This document shows positions 10,664-21,254 of a stretch of 48,724 bases of DNA, one piece after another (the first letter of the stretch is position 1; every line of letters begins with the position of its first letter). The notes beneath the pieces were generated by a model. It searched no databases and was not told the origin of the DNA. It was given only the letters and a program-made list of their open reading frames with translations. The DNA comes from Gloeopeniophorella convolvens (taxonomy: Eukaryota; Basidiomycota; Agaricomycetes; Russulales): contig WTXD01000112.1 of the NCBI GenBank assembly GCA_022496205.1, positions 1 through 48,724 of the forward strand. The letters run 5' to 3'. A program made the translations under genes and the position numbers.

Positions 10664-12569
10664 ATGGAGAGTCTGGCGAGCACGCTGAGCACCCAGCCTT
10701 CGTCGTCCAGCCAACCTGCCACAGGCGGCGACGGGAATCCTGCCAACGGCTCCCTTGCGCCCTCAGTTGACGCCAATGCACCACCACCCGCTCCAGTCAA
10801 ACGTGGGCCCGGACGTCCCAAGGGAAGCGGTGTGAAGAAACACGTCGACCCCAATGCGCCTATACCACCAAAGCGTCCCGTTGGCCGACCTCGCAAGGAT
10901 GGCCTCCCCGCCGGCTCTGTACCGCGCGGTACTACTTCGGCCAGTACGCGAAAGCGCAAAGTGGCCGCGCCAGGGGACTTCGCCGCGTCTTCTGGTGAAG
11001 GCGGTGTGGGCCATACCTCGATAGCCTCAGCAAGTGCACCGCCGTTCTCTGGCTCTGTATGTGTCCTCTCCTGCTTCGATATATTCCGCTAACCACATTA
11101 TACTAGCTCGCGTACAGCAACTATACCTACCCCACGCCAACTGCCCTTCCTCCTCAGCAGTCTTGGAACACAACAACCACGTACAGCACGTTGTCGGCAG
11201 CGCTCCAATACAAGCCAACTGAAACCTCCAGTGCTCCTCCGAAGTCGGTCCATGCCGTAGACCCAGTGCTGCATGATGACTGGCTCGACCTTCTGAGGAC
11301 AGATGCGGGTACCCTGTTGCAGAGCCTCGTCTCTTCACTTCAGGCCCCGAATCCTGTCTCTCGCGCTGGAATGAGCGTTGAAGATTCATTCAAGTTTCAT
11401 GTGGGCTCACTGGCACCCCAGGAAGGCAACGGTCCAATCCCTCAGCTCTACACTTTCCTCAAAACCTTCTGGCTGCCCTGGTCACCACCATACTTTTCGC
11501 TCACCGCTTCGTCCCTCACTCCCACGCCACCCGAGCATCGTTTCTTCTATTGGGACCCGCTTCCTTTGGTGTTCAACGGCATCGCATGTCCCTTTTGTGC
11601 CGCACCGCTGAGCAATCGTGGTTGTATTCGTTCGGCCCCAACCAAGGTTTACGACTTGGGCAAGCCATTCTTCCTCATAGGTTGCGAATACGTATGCGGG
11701 AATCCCCAATGCAAAGGACGTACCGGCAACGAAGACCGCCGCTTCGCCAGCACCGATCCCGTCGTGATTCGAGCTCTGCCGAGTGTGTTACGCGACGAGT
11801 TGCCCGTGACACTACTGGCGAGCAGTGCTACAGACCCACAGTCATGGAACTGGCAGACAATCGGTGTTTCCAAAGCGTTATGGGCCATCGTTGTCGGGTG
11901 CATTAACGAGGGCCTCGGAAAGGACGCAACATTGCGCCTGGTGCGCGCCGCGCAGGAAAGCTTTCCCGTCCCGGTGATCGCGAAGGACGAGGTTGTCCCA
12001 GAGGATGGCCCCGGTGAACTCGACCTCCAGCATCCGCCTGATGCAATGCATGTGGACGAACCCGCACACGACGCCGCGCCCGAGGTTCGTAGCCTCCACC
12101 CGTGACACGCCACAGAAGCTTACGCCTCACGCAGGGCGCGGCATACACGGAGACTTGGAAGGGTCATCCCCCACCAGTGACTGCCCAGCCCGAACAAAGC
12201 CCACCTGCACCGGCCCCCGCCCCTCCGACAACCTCACACGTGGCTGCGCACCCGCACTCACACCCACATCCGCACCCGCATGCTCCCATGCCCGCGCCAT
12301 ACGGATACCCGCAGGGTGCGCCCTACATGCCGTATGCGTATGGCCCTTATCCAATGCCCTACCAGCCGCTGCACGAAGCCGCTAGCATCGGCGCGAAAGA
12401 AGGCTCGGCGAAGCGTATCCGGCACTGCGTCAAATGTGGTTCAAAGGATTGCAAAGGCAAGGGTGGTCGAAATTTCTGTACGAACGCTTGTCAGGACTGC
12501 GGGGAGATGGAGTGCAAAGGGAGAAATAGCAAGCGCCCAGACAAAACTTGTCGTGACGCATGGCCATGA
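10664..12569 (+). CDS. AT-hook and zinc-binding nuclear protein (DUF6729-like)
   Basis: Three exons (10664-11056, 11107-12084, 12135-12569), with two 50-nt introns, give 601 residues. Two AT-hooks, [11 protein letters not shown] (~46-56) and [11 protein letters not shown] (~70-80), imply minor-groove binding at AT-rich DNA. The central block contains FFYWDPL followed by CPFC (~292-295), a YDLG..FFLIG segment and C-x4-C-x4-C (~324-333). This resembles the basidiomycete domain I remember as DUF6729, which tends to occur in transposon-associated proteins. A His/Pro/Tyr-rich low-complexity stretch then leads to a Cys-rich C-terminus ([25 protein letters not shown]), probably zinc-binding. No transposase catalytic residues or terminal repeats are visible. 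The family name is from memory and should be checked; function is unknown. Confidence 0.75.
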
Positions 12570-13676
12570 ATGATATCGGTGGATGTAGCTTTTCTTGAGT
12601 TTCGTTCCCGTGGACCTGCCCTGGCATATCTTGTTTTTATGTATCGCTTGTGTCTCGTCCAAAAATGATATGTATATTCTGTGCTGCTTAGCCTGGATTA
12701 TTGGGTCCCGTCGGTGCTTGACGGCTTTGAGGTGCTCATTGGTATGGTCGACGTTTTTCGGAACGGTCTGAGCCTGGAGCACATTGCGACCTCCGCAATT
12801 GACTGTATGCATACTGCATATCCGTAGCAAAGCCATTATCGTGAAGTTTGTTTATAAATGAAGTGACGCCATGAGCCGCTGTGGCGTTATAAACTCACAC
12901 CCTCCGTGCCATGCAGCGGGACACGATGAAACACGATGGCAAGCCATAGCGCAACCGATGGCAAGGCAAGGCATTGACTAACAGGAGCTTATATCCCAGG
13001 CAAGTCACAGCATACTCACCCCGATAACATATGCAACACGGGAATACCGACTTGGACAAGGCCCAGAGTCTTTAAACAGCATATCCGGCAACCACGGTTC
13101 AAAGGGCCAACAGCTGGGATAGTGCGAATGCAAACTAACAAAATAAGGTAAGAATTTCCTTGTAACCCTTTCAATGGACGGTTTCGGAGAGAACCTTGAG
13201 CGCAACCGGGGACATTCATCGCAAGTCGTGATGGTGACCAGGTGTGAGCTTGCAATTGAAGGTCACCAGCCTGCTGCCGCTTGGTTGCAGAGCTGGTTCG
13301 CAGTATCCGGGCCGCTACCGGTCCGATTCGGACCGTCTCTGCAGACGGCAGGTCACTCGAAAGATTGACCTCAATTGACTTGCCCATGTCCACAGCAGCT
13401 CTCGTTGACGGTAGTTCTGCCCGAGCTGTCCGGTATGAAAAGGCACACATCGCGGTCTATGGCCTGCGGTAACCACGCCGGTGAGTTCCTTCTACCTGAT
13501 AGACAATTTGCACCATTTTTTTTCTTCCAGCACTCTCCGTTGCCTCATGGGTAGAGGGAAACCAAGTTGTCACCTGCGCGCTCCGTACACGTGTTGGTAG
13601 GATTCCTGTTCTCCACTCTCTCAATCTTACCTGCACAGCTCTATCAACCTTCTTGGCTCTTTGCAGCGGCCTCGCA
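12570..13676. other. Intergenic region
   Basis: I found no gene here. A near-perfect palindrome at 13319-13335 has the form CGG-N11-CCG, and a T-rich stretch precedes 13530. Neither is enough to call a regulatory element. Confidence 0.35.
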
Positions 13677-15311
13677 ATGTCGTCCTGGATGGAGCCATCC
13701 CCCCATAATTCTCGCCTATATCCCAATTATCTCCAGCCCCCAGACCAGACTGACGGGGGCATACGTGTGGCGGATCACGCACCACCCAATCTTGCCAACT
13801 ATTCCTTTACTCCTCACCATAGTCGTAACAGCAGCAGGCAAACGTACAATTCGGGTCTATATGGCCCACGTCCCCTTCCACAGCCGGCAGACCCTATGCC
13901 CGGTCACCCTGGCTCTTTCATAGCACCACGACACATACCGGAACCAGAAGATGCTGTTGACGCGGAGTATATGGAAGTCGAACCTCCTGCAGAATCAGGA
14001 CCCTTATACGAGTCGGAATACGACGACGAGCCACCGTCGCACGGCAAACGGAGGTTCGTCGGCGGGTTTATCAGGGGCCTGAAAAAGCTCCCGAGGGCAA
14101 TGGCGCGCGGCTTCGTGCCCGGAAGACGGGATGTGCAAACACCCCCCGGACTTGAGTATCACAACTCTCCGTACCAATCCCCTTATATCTCAGGTGCCCC
14201 GACGCAAGAGCCTGAGGACGTCCCTCCATACGACTCCTCAGGTGATCCCATCGACGGCGAGCCGCACTATGTGGAAGGCATGCAAATGCCTGTGGAACAT
14301 CTGTCCCCTCGTTCTCGGACTCCATCCCATACTCCATCCCATACTATCCGAGCTCCTCGATCAGAGTCCCAACTTACATACCAGTCTCTTACTAACCCTT
14401 CAATACGGTACATCTCTCAGCATGGTTCTGTGCACCGTGACCGAAGATCTTCACCACCTCGCACTGTCCGCAACCCTGACTCTGAATCACCCACAGGGAG
14501 CGGCGCTGGTCGTGGAGACTCGATGCAGTTCTCACAGTCTGACCACGACCCCTCTCGCCGATCTCCGTTGGAGCCGACCCGTCGACCCACAGTCACAGTG
14601 CAGAGTCCCACAGGCAGTCCCGTGTACATCGAACCAGAGCAGGCCGAGGATTACGCTGGCATGGAACCACCAGCTATGCCCGAACCTGAACCATCCGGAC
14701 CATCCCAGCTCAAGCGGATTGGCAAGTTTTTCCGTGACCTGAAGGACCTGCCGTGGACGTCACCCAATGTTGCTGTCGACTTTGATCCGGCGAAGTCTGA
14801 GCGGTCGCGTTACGTGCGCTCTCCAGGCTCTGGCCGATCTTGGTACACGGGCCAAATAACGGACTTGGATCTGCTTGGAGGACCCAGTATGCGCAGGCCC
14901 GCTGGGGCGTCTGCCCATCCGCCCGGCCATGCGTCCGGCTCAGGTGCGACGCTGGCACCTCGACATGGATCGGGCTCAGCTTCCAGTAGCGAGGCGGCTA
15001 GCGCGCATCTCCCCGCTCCACATAGTCATCCCCCGCCGTACTTCTACCCCGTCTCGCAATTGACCCTACCGCACCCACAACCATTATTCTTCTATCCGAC
15101 CGCATACCCTGCAATGATGCCGCCGCGCCCGCCCCCAGGGTCTGAACAGCCGTCCCCGCAGTCGAGCGGCGGCGGTTACTCAGAAGTACCTCTACAGCAG
15201 CCGTATGTCTACATGGTTGCAATGCCTCCAGGATACGTCGGTGGTCCGCCAGATCCTTCTCGGCCAACACCTCATACTGCGTACGGTGTTCCCTACCCTC
15301 CCCCAGTTTGA
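13677..15311 (+). CDS. Disordered Pro/Ser/Tyr-rich protein with a duplicated basic amphipathic motif
   Basis: A single long exon runs from the first ATG (13677) to TGA at 15309-15311, giving 544 residues. It is rich in Pro, Ser, Tyr and His and has no enzyme domain I recognise. Two short conserved-looking helices stand out: GGFIRGLKKLPRAMARGF, and about 210 residues later LKRIGKFFRDLKDLPW. Both are basic, amphipathic and end in a Leu-Pro pair, so they look like an internal repeat. The C-terminal ~120 residues are a Pro/Tyr/His-rich tail (YFYPVSQ, PLFFYPTAYPAMMPP). There is no signal peptide or membrane segment. An uncharacterised basidiomycete-type protein; membrane-surface or protein binding through the two helices is only a guess. 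Confidence 0.65.
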   Translation: MSSWMEPSPHNSRLYPNYLQPPDQTDGGIRVADHAPPNLANYSFTPHHSRNSSRQTYNSGLYGPRPLPQPADPMPGHPGSFIAPRHIPEPEDAVDAEYMEVEPPAESGPLYESEYDDEPPSHGKRRFVGGFIRGLKKLPRAMARGFVPGRRDVQTPPGLEYHNSPYQSPYISGAPTQEPEDVPPYDSSGDPIDGEPHYVEGMQMPVEHLSPRSRTPSHTPSHTIRAPRSESQLTYQSLTNPSIRYISQHGSVHRDRRSSPPRTVRNPDSESPTGSGAGRGDSMQFSQSDHDPSRRSPLEPTRRPTVTVQSPTGSPVYIEPEQAEDYAGMEPPAMPEPEPSGPSQLKRIGKFFRDLKDLPWTSPNVAVDFDPAKSERSRYVRSPGSGRSWYTGQITDLDLLGGPSMRRPAGASAHPPGHASGSGATLAPRHGSGSASSSEAASAHLPAPHSHPPPYFYPVSQLTLPHPQPLFFYPTAYPAMMPPRPPPGSEQPSPQSSGGGYSEVPLQQPYVYMVAMPPGYVGGPPDPSRPTPHTAYGVPYPPPV

Positions 15312-15738
15312 TGTTTCTCTCTGAGTGTGCGTAGTTGTCATTTTGCGTTCGTATATACTCTCATACGTTCGCTCTCATTGAGTTTTGGGCATTTCCTGTG
15401 GGTTATTTATTTCTACTTACTTGTACTACATAAAGCATGGTAATTCGCTCTTGCTCTTTTACACCTGCTCTGAACTCTGCATCATTGCTAATTTATGTCA
15501 TCTTTACACGGACGTCGCCTTGTAGCTCTATGTATCTGTGGTCTCGCTTTATGTATCCCCATTCATTGATGGTTTCGAACACTTTTGTGATGATTTATCT
15601 GGTGAATTATTTTGGTCACACAAGACCTTATCTCAGTCGAGAAAATACCTCGTGGCCAAGTCGGCAATTGGCCTCACGGCAAGCCCCTCGCCCAGAAGTT
15701 CTCCACTTGCAACTGACTCACCTTCCTCGCCTCCCACA
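15312..15738. other. Intergenic region upstream of the beta-tubulin gene
   Basis: T-rich sequence that should include the 3' end of the upstream gene, then a pyrimidine-rich stretch (about 15717-15737) directly before the tubulin ATG. No gene is seen. Confidence 0.4.
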
Positions 15739-18384
15739 ATGCCCAGAGAAATTGTGAATGTTCAGGTGCGGCTCTTGAATACTGTGTTCGCAACTCATCG
15801 TGGAACCTTACCTGCGTGTCCTATGCAGGCCGGCCAGGTTAGTCCTTCTTGTTGCAGTGACCAGTTCCGTAACCGGAACGGACACTCACATCGCGTTATG
15901 GCACGCTCGCGCAGGCTGGAAATCAAATTGGCCAGAACTTTTGGATGATGCTCCTTGCGGAGCACGGGCTCGACCAGAGCGGGGTGCGTGTGCCCGCCCG
16001 GCGCGCCGTGTTCGTGCTGAATGTGACGCTCGCAGATGTACCACGGGACCGACCCACTGCAGATCGAGCGCGTGAGCATCTATCAGACCAAGTCCCATTC
16101 AGTGCAGGGATGCTCATCCAATTGTTGGATAGGTTGAGACGTATTTCCTGGAGATCGACTCTGGCTCTGCAGCGAAGTACGTTCCGCGTAGTGTGCAGAT
16201 TGACCTTGAGGCGGGTGTATGCAACCGTGTGCGTACACGAAGTCGTCCCTTTCCTCACTCGCTAACAAGGCAATGGCACCTGGTTGCAGCTACGCTCCGG
16301 CCCAGTAGGCGGGCTCTTCAAACCTGACACATACATCACTGGGGAAGGCGGGGCTGGGAATAACTGGGCAAAGGGCTGTACGTGTCCTTTCACATCGTTC
16401 ACACTTCGGCTCAGCGCCCGTCTTACCGAACCCCCGAACAGTCTATACAGATGGTAGGGCCGTGTTGTTAGTCGGCACATGTTTCTAATGTCCCGATGCA
16501 ATCCTCTCAGGTGCTGAGCTGGTGGACATCATCATGGTGAGTTCGCATGGTTAAACTGGCGTAGATTAGAGTCTGATATCACCCCAAAGGACGCCTTGAG
16601 GAAGCAGAGTGAGCCCTGTGATGCGTTACAAGGGTTCCAGATTATCCAGTCACTTGGTGGCGGCACCGGTGCTGGGCTCGGGTCTCTCCTTCTGTCGAAG
16701 TTGCGAGAGGTCTGCATAACTTACTTTTCAATGCTACCCAAAGATGACCCTGTCACCAGGAGTATCCCGATCGAATGCTAGCCACATTCTCGATTCTCCC
16801 ATCACCCAAGGTAAAGCACTTTTTACGCCTCACGGGATCTTGGCATTAATCGAGAGAGTGAAGGTTTCAGAGACTGTTGTCGAAGTAAGCCATATAATTC
16901 CATGGGAAACAAAGTCTCATTATTCGACTTTTCAGCCCTACAATGCCCTTCTTTCTGTCCATCAACTCGTGGAGAACAGCGACATGACCATCTGTATCGA
17001 CAATGAAGCACTGTCAGTGATTTTCTGTCCCGATGCGACTTACTATGTGCTCTGACGGGGAAATTCAGATATGATATCACAACTCGAGCGTTGAAAGTGA
17101 AGAGCCCGACATTTGATGATCTCAACAGCGTAGCTTGCCTTCTTTCCGAAGGAATCTTGAACTGATTTCGATTGATGCTCTGTATAGTTGGTTTCGCAAG
17201 TCATGTGTGGCGTGAGCACCAGTCTCCGATTCCCTGGTCAACTCAATGGGTCTGTTCTGATGATGGGGTGCATGGAACCTTCGCTGATTCTACTGGTTAC
17301 AGGGACCTCCGGAAGCTGTCGCTGAACCTTATTCCTTTCCCTCGAGTAAGGTTCCTTTGGCTGCAGGTGTACCCCCAACTGAGCCACCATAATAGCTGCA
17401 CTTTCTAGCGCCAAGCTACGCTCCATTTTATGACCCGAAAGCCCGGTCGTTCACGCGCGTCTCTGTGCCAGACCTGACTAGCGCGTATGTTTGCCGGTAC
17501 AATCCGAATACGCTAGAATCTTACGACTTGACCCCAGTCTCTTCGACCGTAAGAACCTCCTCGTCGCATGCGACCCACGCTTTGGGTTGGTGCTATCATT
17601 CCGTCTTGATCCGTCCACAAGCTGAAGGGACGTTGAAGGCGCTACTTGACGGCAGCGACTATCTTCCGTGGCAAAATATCCTCCCAAGAAGTCTGTTTAT
17701 TCTTCCTGCTATCCACAGGTGTCACCCACTAACTCGTCGCTCTAGGCCGAAGTGAGTGTGCCTTTTGTGCCCGCTCGGAGGGCACTAACACTATAATCTA
17801 CAGGTCACTGTCCAACAACTCCAACAAAAGAACTCTCACCTTTTTGTCGAGTAATTTACTTCTCTGCCAGGAATTGAGTGTGTCCTCACCACCCCATTCA
17901 GGTGGATCCCGGACAATGTCTCGGTGACTTTGTGCTCAGTGCCACCTGTCGGGCAGAAGCAGTCGGCGACCTGTCTCGCAAATACGACTGCTATTCAGGA
18001 ACTATTCACTCGCAATCTGACTCAAGTACGTTAACATCCTCGTTGTTCCGCTGGTCACTCAAGCCCGGGACAGTTTTCTGCCATGTATAAGCGCGGGGCT
18101 TTCCTGCACTGGTATACTGGCGAAGGGATGGACACTATGGAGTTCTCCGAGGCGGAGAGCAACGCACGCGACTTAGTGTAAGCCCCTTGATCCTTGCTGT
18201 TGATGAATCTACTAATTATTTTGTAGCGCGGAATATCAGCAGGTAAGAGCTATCCCGCAAACATTTGGCGTCTATGTATTGAAATTGATCATCACAGTAT
18301 CAAGAAGCCACTCTCGAAACGGAAGAGGTTGAATACGAGCATGTCAGCGAGTATAATCAGTCGGCAGCAGATGAGTCGCAGTAA
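15739..18384 (+). CDS. Divergent beta-tubulin, 24 exons
   Basis: Exons: 15739-15765, 15829-15837, 15915-15983, 16036-16071, 16133-16228, 16290-16377, 16442-16453, 16511-16536, 16590-16709, 16760-16810, 16864-16884, 16936-17012, 17069-17129, 17188-17249, 17303-17345, 17396-17484, 17538-17585, 17639-17690, 17746-17751, 17804-17850, 17902-18025, 18074-18177, 18227-18242, 18298-18384. They sum to 1371 nt, or 456 residues, aligning along the whole of beta-tubulin. The GTP-binding loop reads GGGTGAG (144-150) instead of GGGTGSG, and the N-terminus is MPREIV rather than MREIVH. Residues 202 and 204, equivalent to beta-tubulin 198 and 200, are Met and Ile instead of Glu and Phe. The C-terminal tail is acidic. 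The frame is open throughout, so this is probably a functional but diverged second isotype of microtubule subunit, not a pseudogene. Confidence 0.9.
17746..17751 (+). other. 6-nt micro-exon of the beta-tubulin gene
   Basis: GCCGAA (Ala-Glu) lies between an acceptor preceded by CACTAAC (branch-like) and a strong GTGAGT donor. Including it restores the family spacing between the KE-type motif and QQKNSHLF; skipping it would keep the frame but shorten the protein by two residues. Confidence 0.6.
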
Positions 18385-18721
18385 AGAACGCTGGTTTGGT
18401 ATCTCTGGACATTGCTTCACATGTTTTATCGCACTTGAATATCTCGCGCTACGTAATGCTTGCTCTTTGTTACGCCGAAGCAGGCACAATACTGTGTGAA
18501 TGGTTTCCGTTGTTTGCGGCCGCGTTCCTATCGTTATTCAGTGTGGGACCCCCGACACGGGACATGTCGTAGCATGTCATGGTGTTGCATGTTCGGGTGG
18601 CCGGTCCGAGTCGGAGGGAAAGTCACACGCAAGCGCGCGGTCTTCGGCTTAAAGGAGTTCCCCAACGCTCTGAGCGCGCCCTTCAACGCGGCTTCCTCGA
18701 GTCTAGCGTATACTCGCAATC
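18385..18721. other. Intergenic region, tubulin 3' end to TSC13 start
   Basis: A 337-bp gap between two plus-strand genes. I see no further gene or clear core promoter element. Confidence 0.4.
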
Positions 18722-20104
18722 ATGACCACTCTGACGATCTCCTCCGGTGGCAAGTCTGCCCTTATGCGTGGCTTCCCGGTCACGGTGGAGGTCGACAAGC
18801 CCGCGGATGTCGCGAAGGTTGCCGACGTGAAGGCTGCGCTGGCAACAAAGATACCCGCGGTAAGATCTACGCCTAGCCACGCTGAGGATTCTACTCATAC
18901 ACACATGTGCTTTCTAGCTCTATGTTGAACGGCAAAAACTTACTTTGAAAGGTGATAGTAAAGCCTTGGACGACGACGCAGTCCTTGCAGTCGCCGGTGT
19001 GCTTGATGGCGGCGAGGTGGCTGTCAAGGACCTTGGACCACAAGTCAGCTGGAGGACTGTCTTCATGGTGGAATACGTACGTGCTATATCCTGCGCTTCA
19101 TTGCTCGAATTTAATTCTGACATTATTGCTATGCTCGCAAGGCTGGCCCGCTTGTCATCCATCCATTATTCTACCACCTACCCAAAGTGTTCTACCGCGG
19201 TCCTGTACAGCATAGTCAATTGCAGAAGTGCGTTACTCAGAAACTCTTGTGCTTAACGCCAACTGATGGTAAGAAAGGTATGTATATGCGATGGTGATCT
19301 TGCACTTCGTGAAGCGCGAGGTCGAGTCTGTATTGTGCGTGTTCATGCATCTTGCGATCCGTCCGTACTAAGCATTTACGCTCCTCAGCGTTCATCGTTT
19401 CTCCCACGCGACTATGCCTCTGCGAAATATCTTCAAAAAGTGCGTATCTTTTTCCACCCTTGTGCGCCCTAATATAACGTGAGATTAGCTCTGCACACTA
19501 CCATATACTATCAGGTAATGCATACCTTGTTTATCCATCAACTGTGAACTTACCTCTTCACAGGACTTTTCCTTGCATACCCAATCTACGGCCCGACGTA
19601 TTCCGTCAACTCTCCGTTCATCCGAGGCACAATGCGGTCTAATCCCCAGTTTTTGTGGGCTTTGGCTGGTGTCTGGCTCGTACGCACTTCCTGTTGTCCG
19701 CAAAATCTCTATTTTCTAACACCGTTTTGCATCATACTCTAGTATGCTGAGCTGTCGAATCTGAAGACCCACTTGATCACTCGCAGCCTGCGCCCTGCAG
19801 GGTCGACAAAGCGCTCCGTCCCACACGGCTACGGCTTCAACCTTGTCTCGTTCCCTAACTACTTCTTTGAGAGCTTGGCATGGGCTGCTGTTGCCTACAT
19901 GTCGGGCTCGTGGTCCGGTACGCCCATTTAAACTCGCGTATTCTCAAGGATTTTGCTGATTGTGTGGACGTAGCTTGGTTCTTCTGGACTGTGTCAACTG
20001 CTCAAATGCTCAGCTGGGCCGCGAAGAAGCACCGCGCATATAAGAAGGAATTCGGCAAGGAATTCCCTCGCGGGAGGAAGGCTATGATTCCCTTCCTGTT
20101 TTAA
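18722..20104 (+). CDS. TSC13: Very-long-chain trans-2-enoyl-CoA reductase
   Basis: Nine exons (18722-18859, 18918-19076, 19142-19227, 19278-19334, 19389-19439, 19489-19514, 19564-19679, 19743-19917, 19974-20104) sum to 939 nt, or 312 residues, close to yeast Tsc13 (310). It catalyses the NADPH-dependent last step of fatty-acid elongation in the ER membrane. The N-terminus is a ubiquitin-like soluble segment. It is followed by VEYAGPLVIHPLFYHLP, HFVKREVESVFVHRFSHATM and FKNSAHY, hallmark stretches of the family. The C-terminal steroid-5-alpha-reductase-type domain contains HGYGFNLVSFPNYFFE, whose Tyr at ~251 is the likely equivalent of the catalytic Tyr of yeast. It ends in the usual basic PRGRKAMIPFLF. 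Intact. Confidence 0.93.
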
Positions 20105-21254
20105 GATCCATATACCTCGTACCTCAACGGAAAGCCTCGACGACTGACATGTAGTATCCCCCATCTAATATAGCCATCCTCTATCTGTTGAGCGTTCGGC
20201 CGGGATCTTCTCCGCAGTAAATCCATCCGGACGTGGCTCCCACGCTGAAGGGACGATCGGGTGTCTCGACCAGAAGAGGCTTATCAACCAGCTGCCCGGA
20301 GAAGCTGTCCGTGTGTTTGAATGATGTGATGTGATGAAGTTCGCACTTGAAGTGGCATCGTGTAACATCGTGGACACCGAGCTGGGTTATAAGTAGGTCG
20401 CACATGTGGTGTGTAGGGCCGCCGGCCTGTCTGGGACCTGGAAGATGGTGGAGCGTGGGACCCAAGTAGACTAAGTTAGTTGAGGGGGTGCATTGTACCC
20501 GGCTGCACCTCGTGCCATCCGAGCAGAATCAGTATGGCGCTCCGGACGATTCCCTTGGGAGGCCCCATTGGCTCGCTGGCAGTCGTATGGCTCAATGACC
20601 CCGCTGCGCCGACGTCGACAAGTTCCGAACCAACATGTTTAATGCTGGCGGCGGTCTCAGTGGATATCTCACTCTAGCAGCAGCTCATCAGACGTTCGAC
20701 ATCTCTACAGCGCTTCTCAAAAATTTAGTCCCCTTCTCGCAGGTACCGCACCCCTAACTTGAGCACAGGCGGCTCTTCAATCCGCTCCTTCAAGTTTGCC
20801 GATGTTGCAGGGAGCTTCCTCGACGACAACCCCAGACTATCATTGGGGGCCCTGGGCTATCTTGCACTGGACATGTCTTGGGTACCCTGTCCACACCTCA
20901 ACTTGACCACGCTCTCTGATGAACCCCGCTCATATAGACAGATGCCAGTGAAGGGCATACGACTCTAAGAATCACTGTAAACAGATGGGCATGTGCGCGT
21001 GCCTGCGCCGTGTAATCTAAAGCATGGTATCCGTACAGTAAAGTCAAGCTGAAACAGACCAGAACCTGATGGCGGGGTCAAACCTTGCGCCTCAGTGGAC
21101 ACTATCACATTGCATGCACAGGGTTCGGCGATGGCATGTGCCGTTCAAGGCGGACCAAATCTAGTATGTAGACGATGGAGAACGAGAAAATTACACTGCA
21201 ATAACGGATAGTCCGAACGAAATATCTGATTTCGGGCTACGGCCAGGCCCGCTT
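20105..21254. other. Sparse region between TSC13 and the F-box gene
   Basis: Apart from the possible remnant at 20534-20968, I see no gene, RNA or repeat. Confidence 0.4.
20534..20968 (+). pseudogene. Possible coding remnant of unknown origin
   Basis: Two stretches read like real protein but do not join into one gene. The first includes RTNMFNAGGGLSGYLTLAAA and leads to a GTACCG donor-like site. After an acceptor near 20769 the second reads SIRSFKFADVAGSFLDDN. The frame between an ATG at 20534 and the first block is shifted. I cannot name the family. It could be a decayed gene or a gene whose splicing I have not solved. Confidence 0.25.

Noticed and set aside
13319..13335. CGG-N11-CCG palindrome, the form of a Gal4-type operator
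   Set aside because: A single site of this length occurs by chance in GC-rich DNA, it is far from a start codon, and Gal4 regulation is not expected in basidiomycetes.
14131..14742. 203-codon plus-strand frame inside the disordered protein gene
   Set aside because: It overlaps the longer frame, has no domain, and its composition is that of a frame-shifted shadow.
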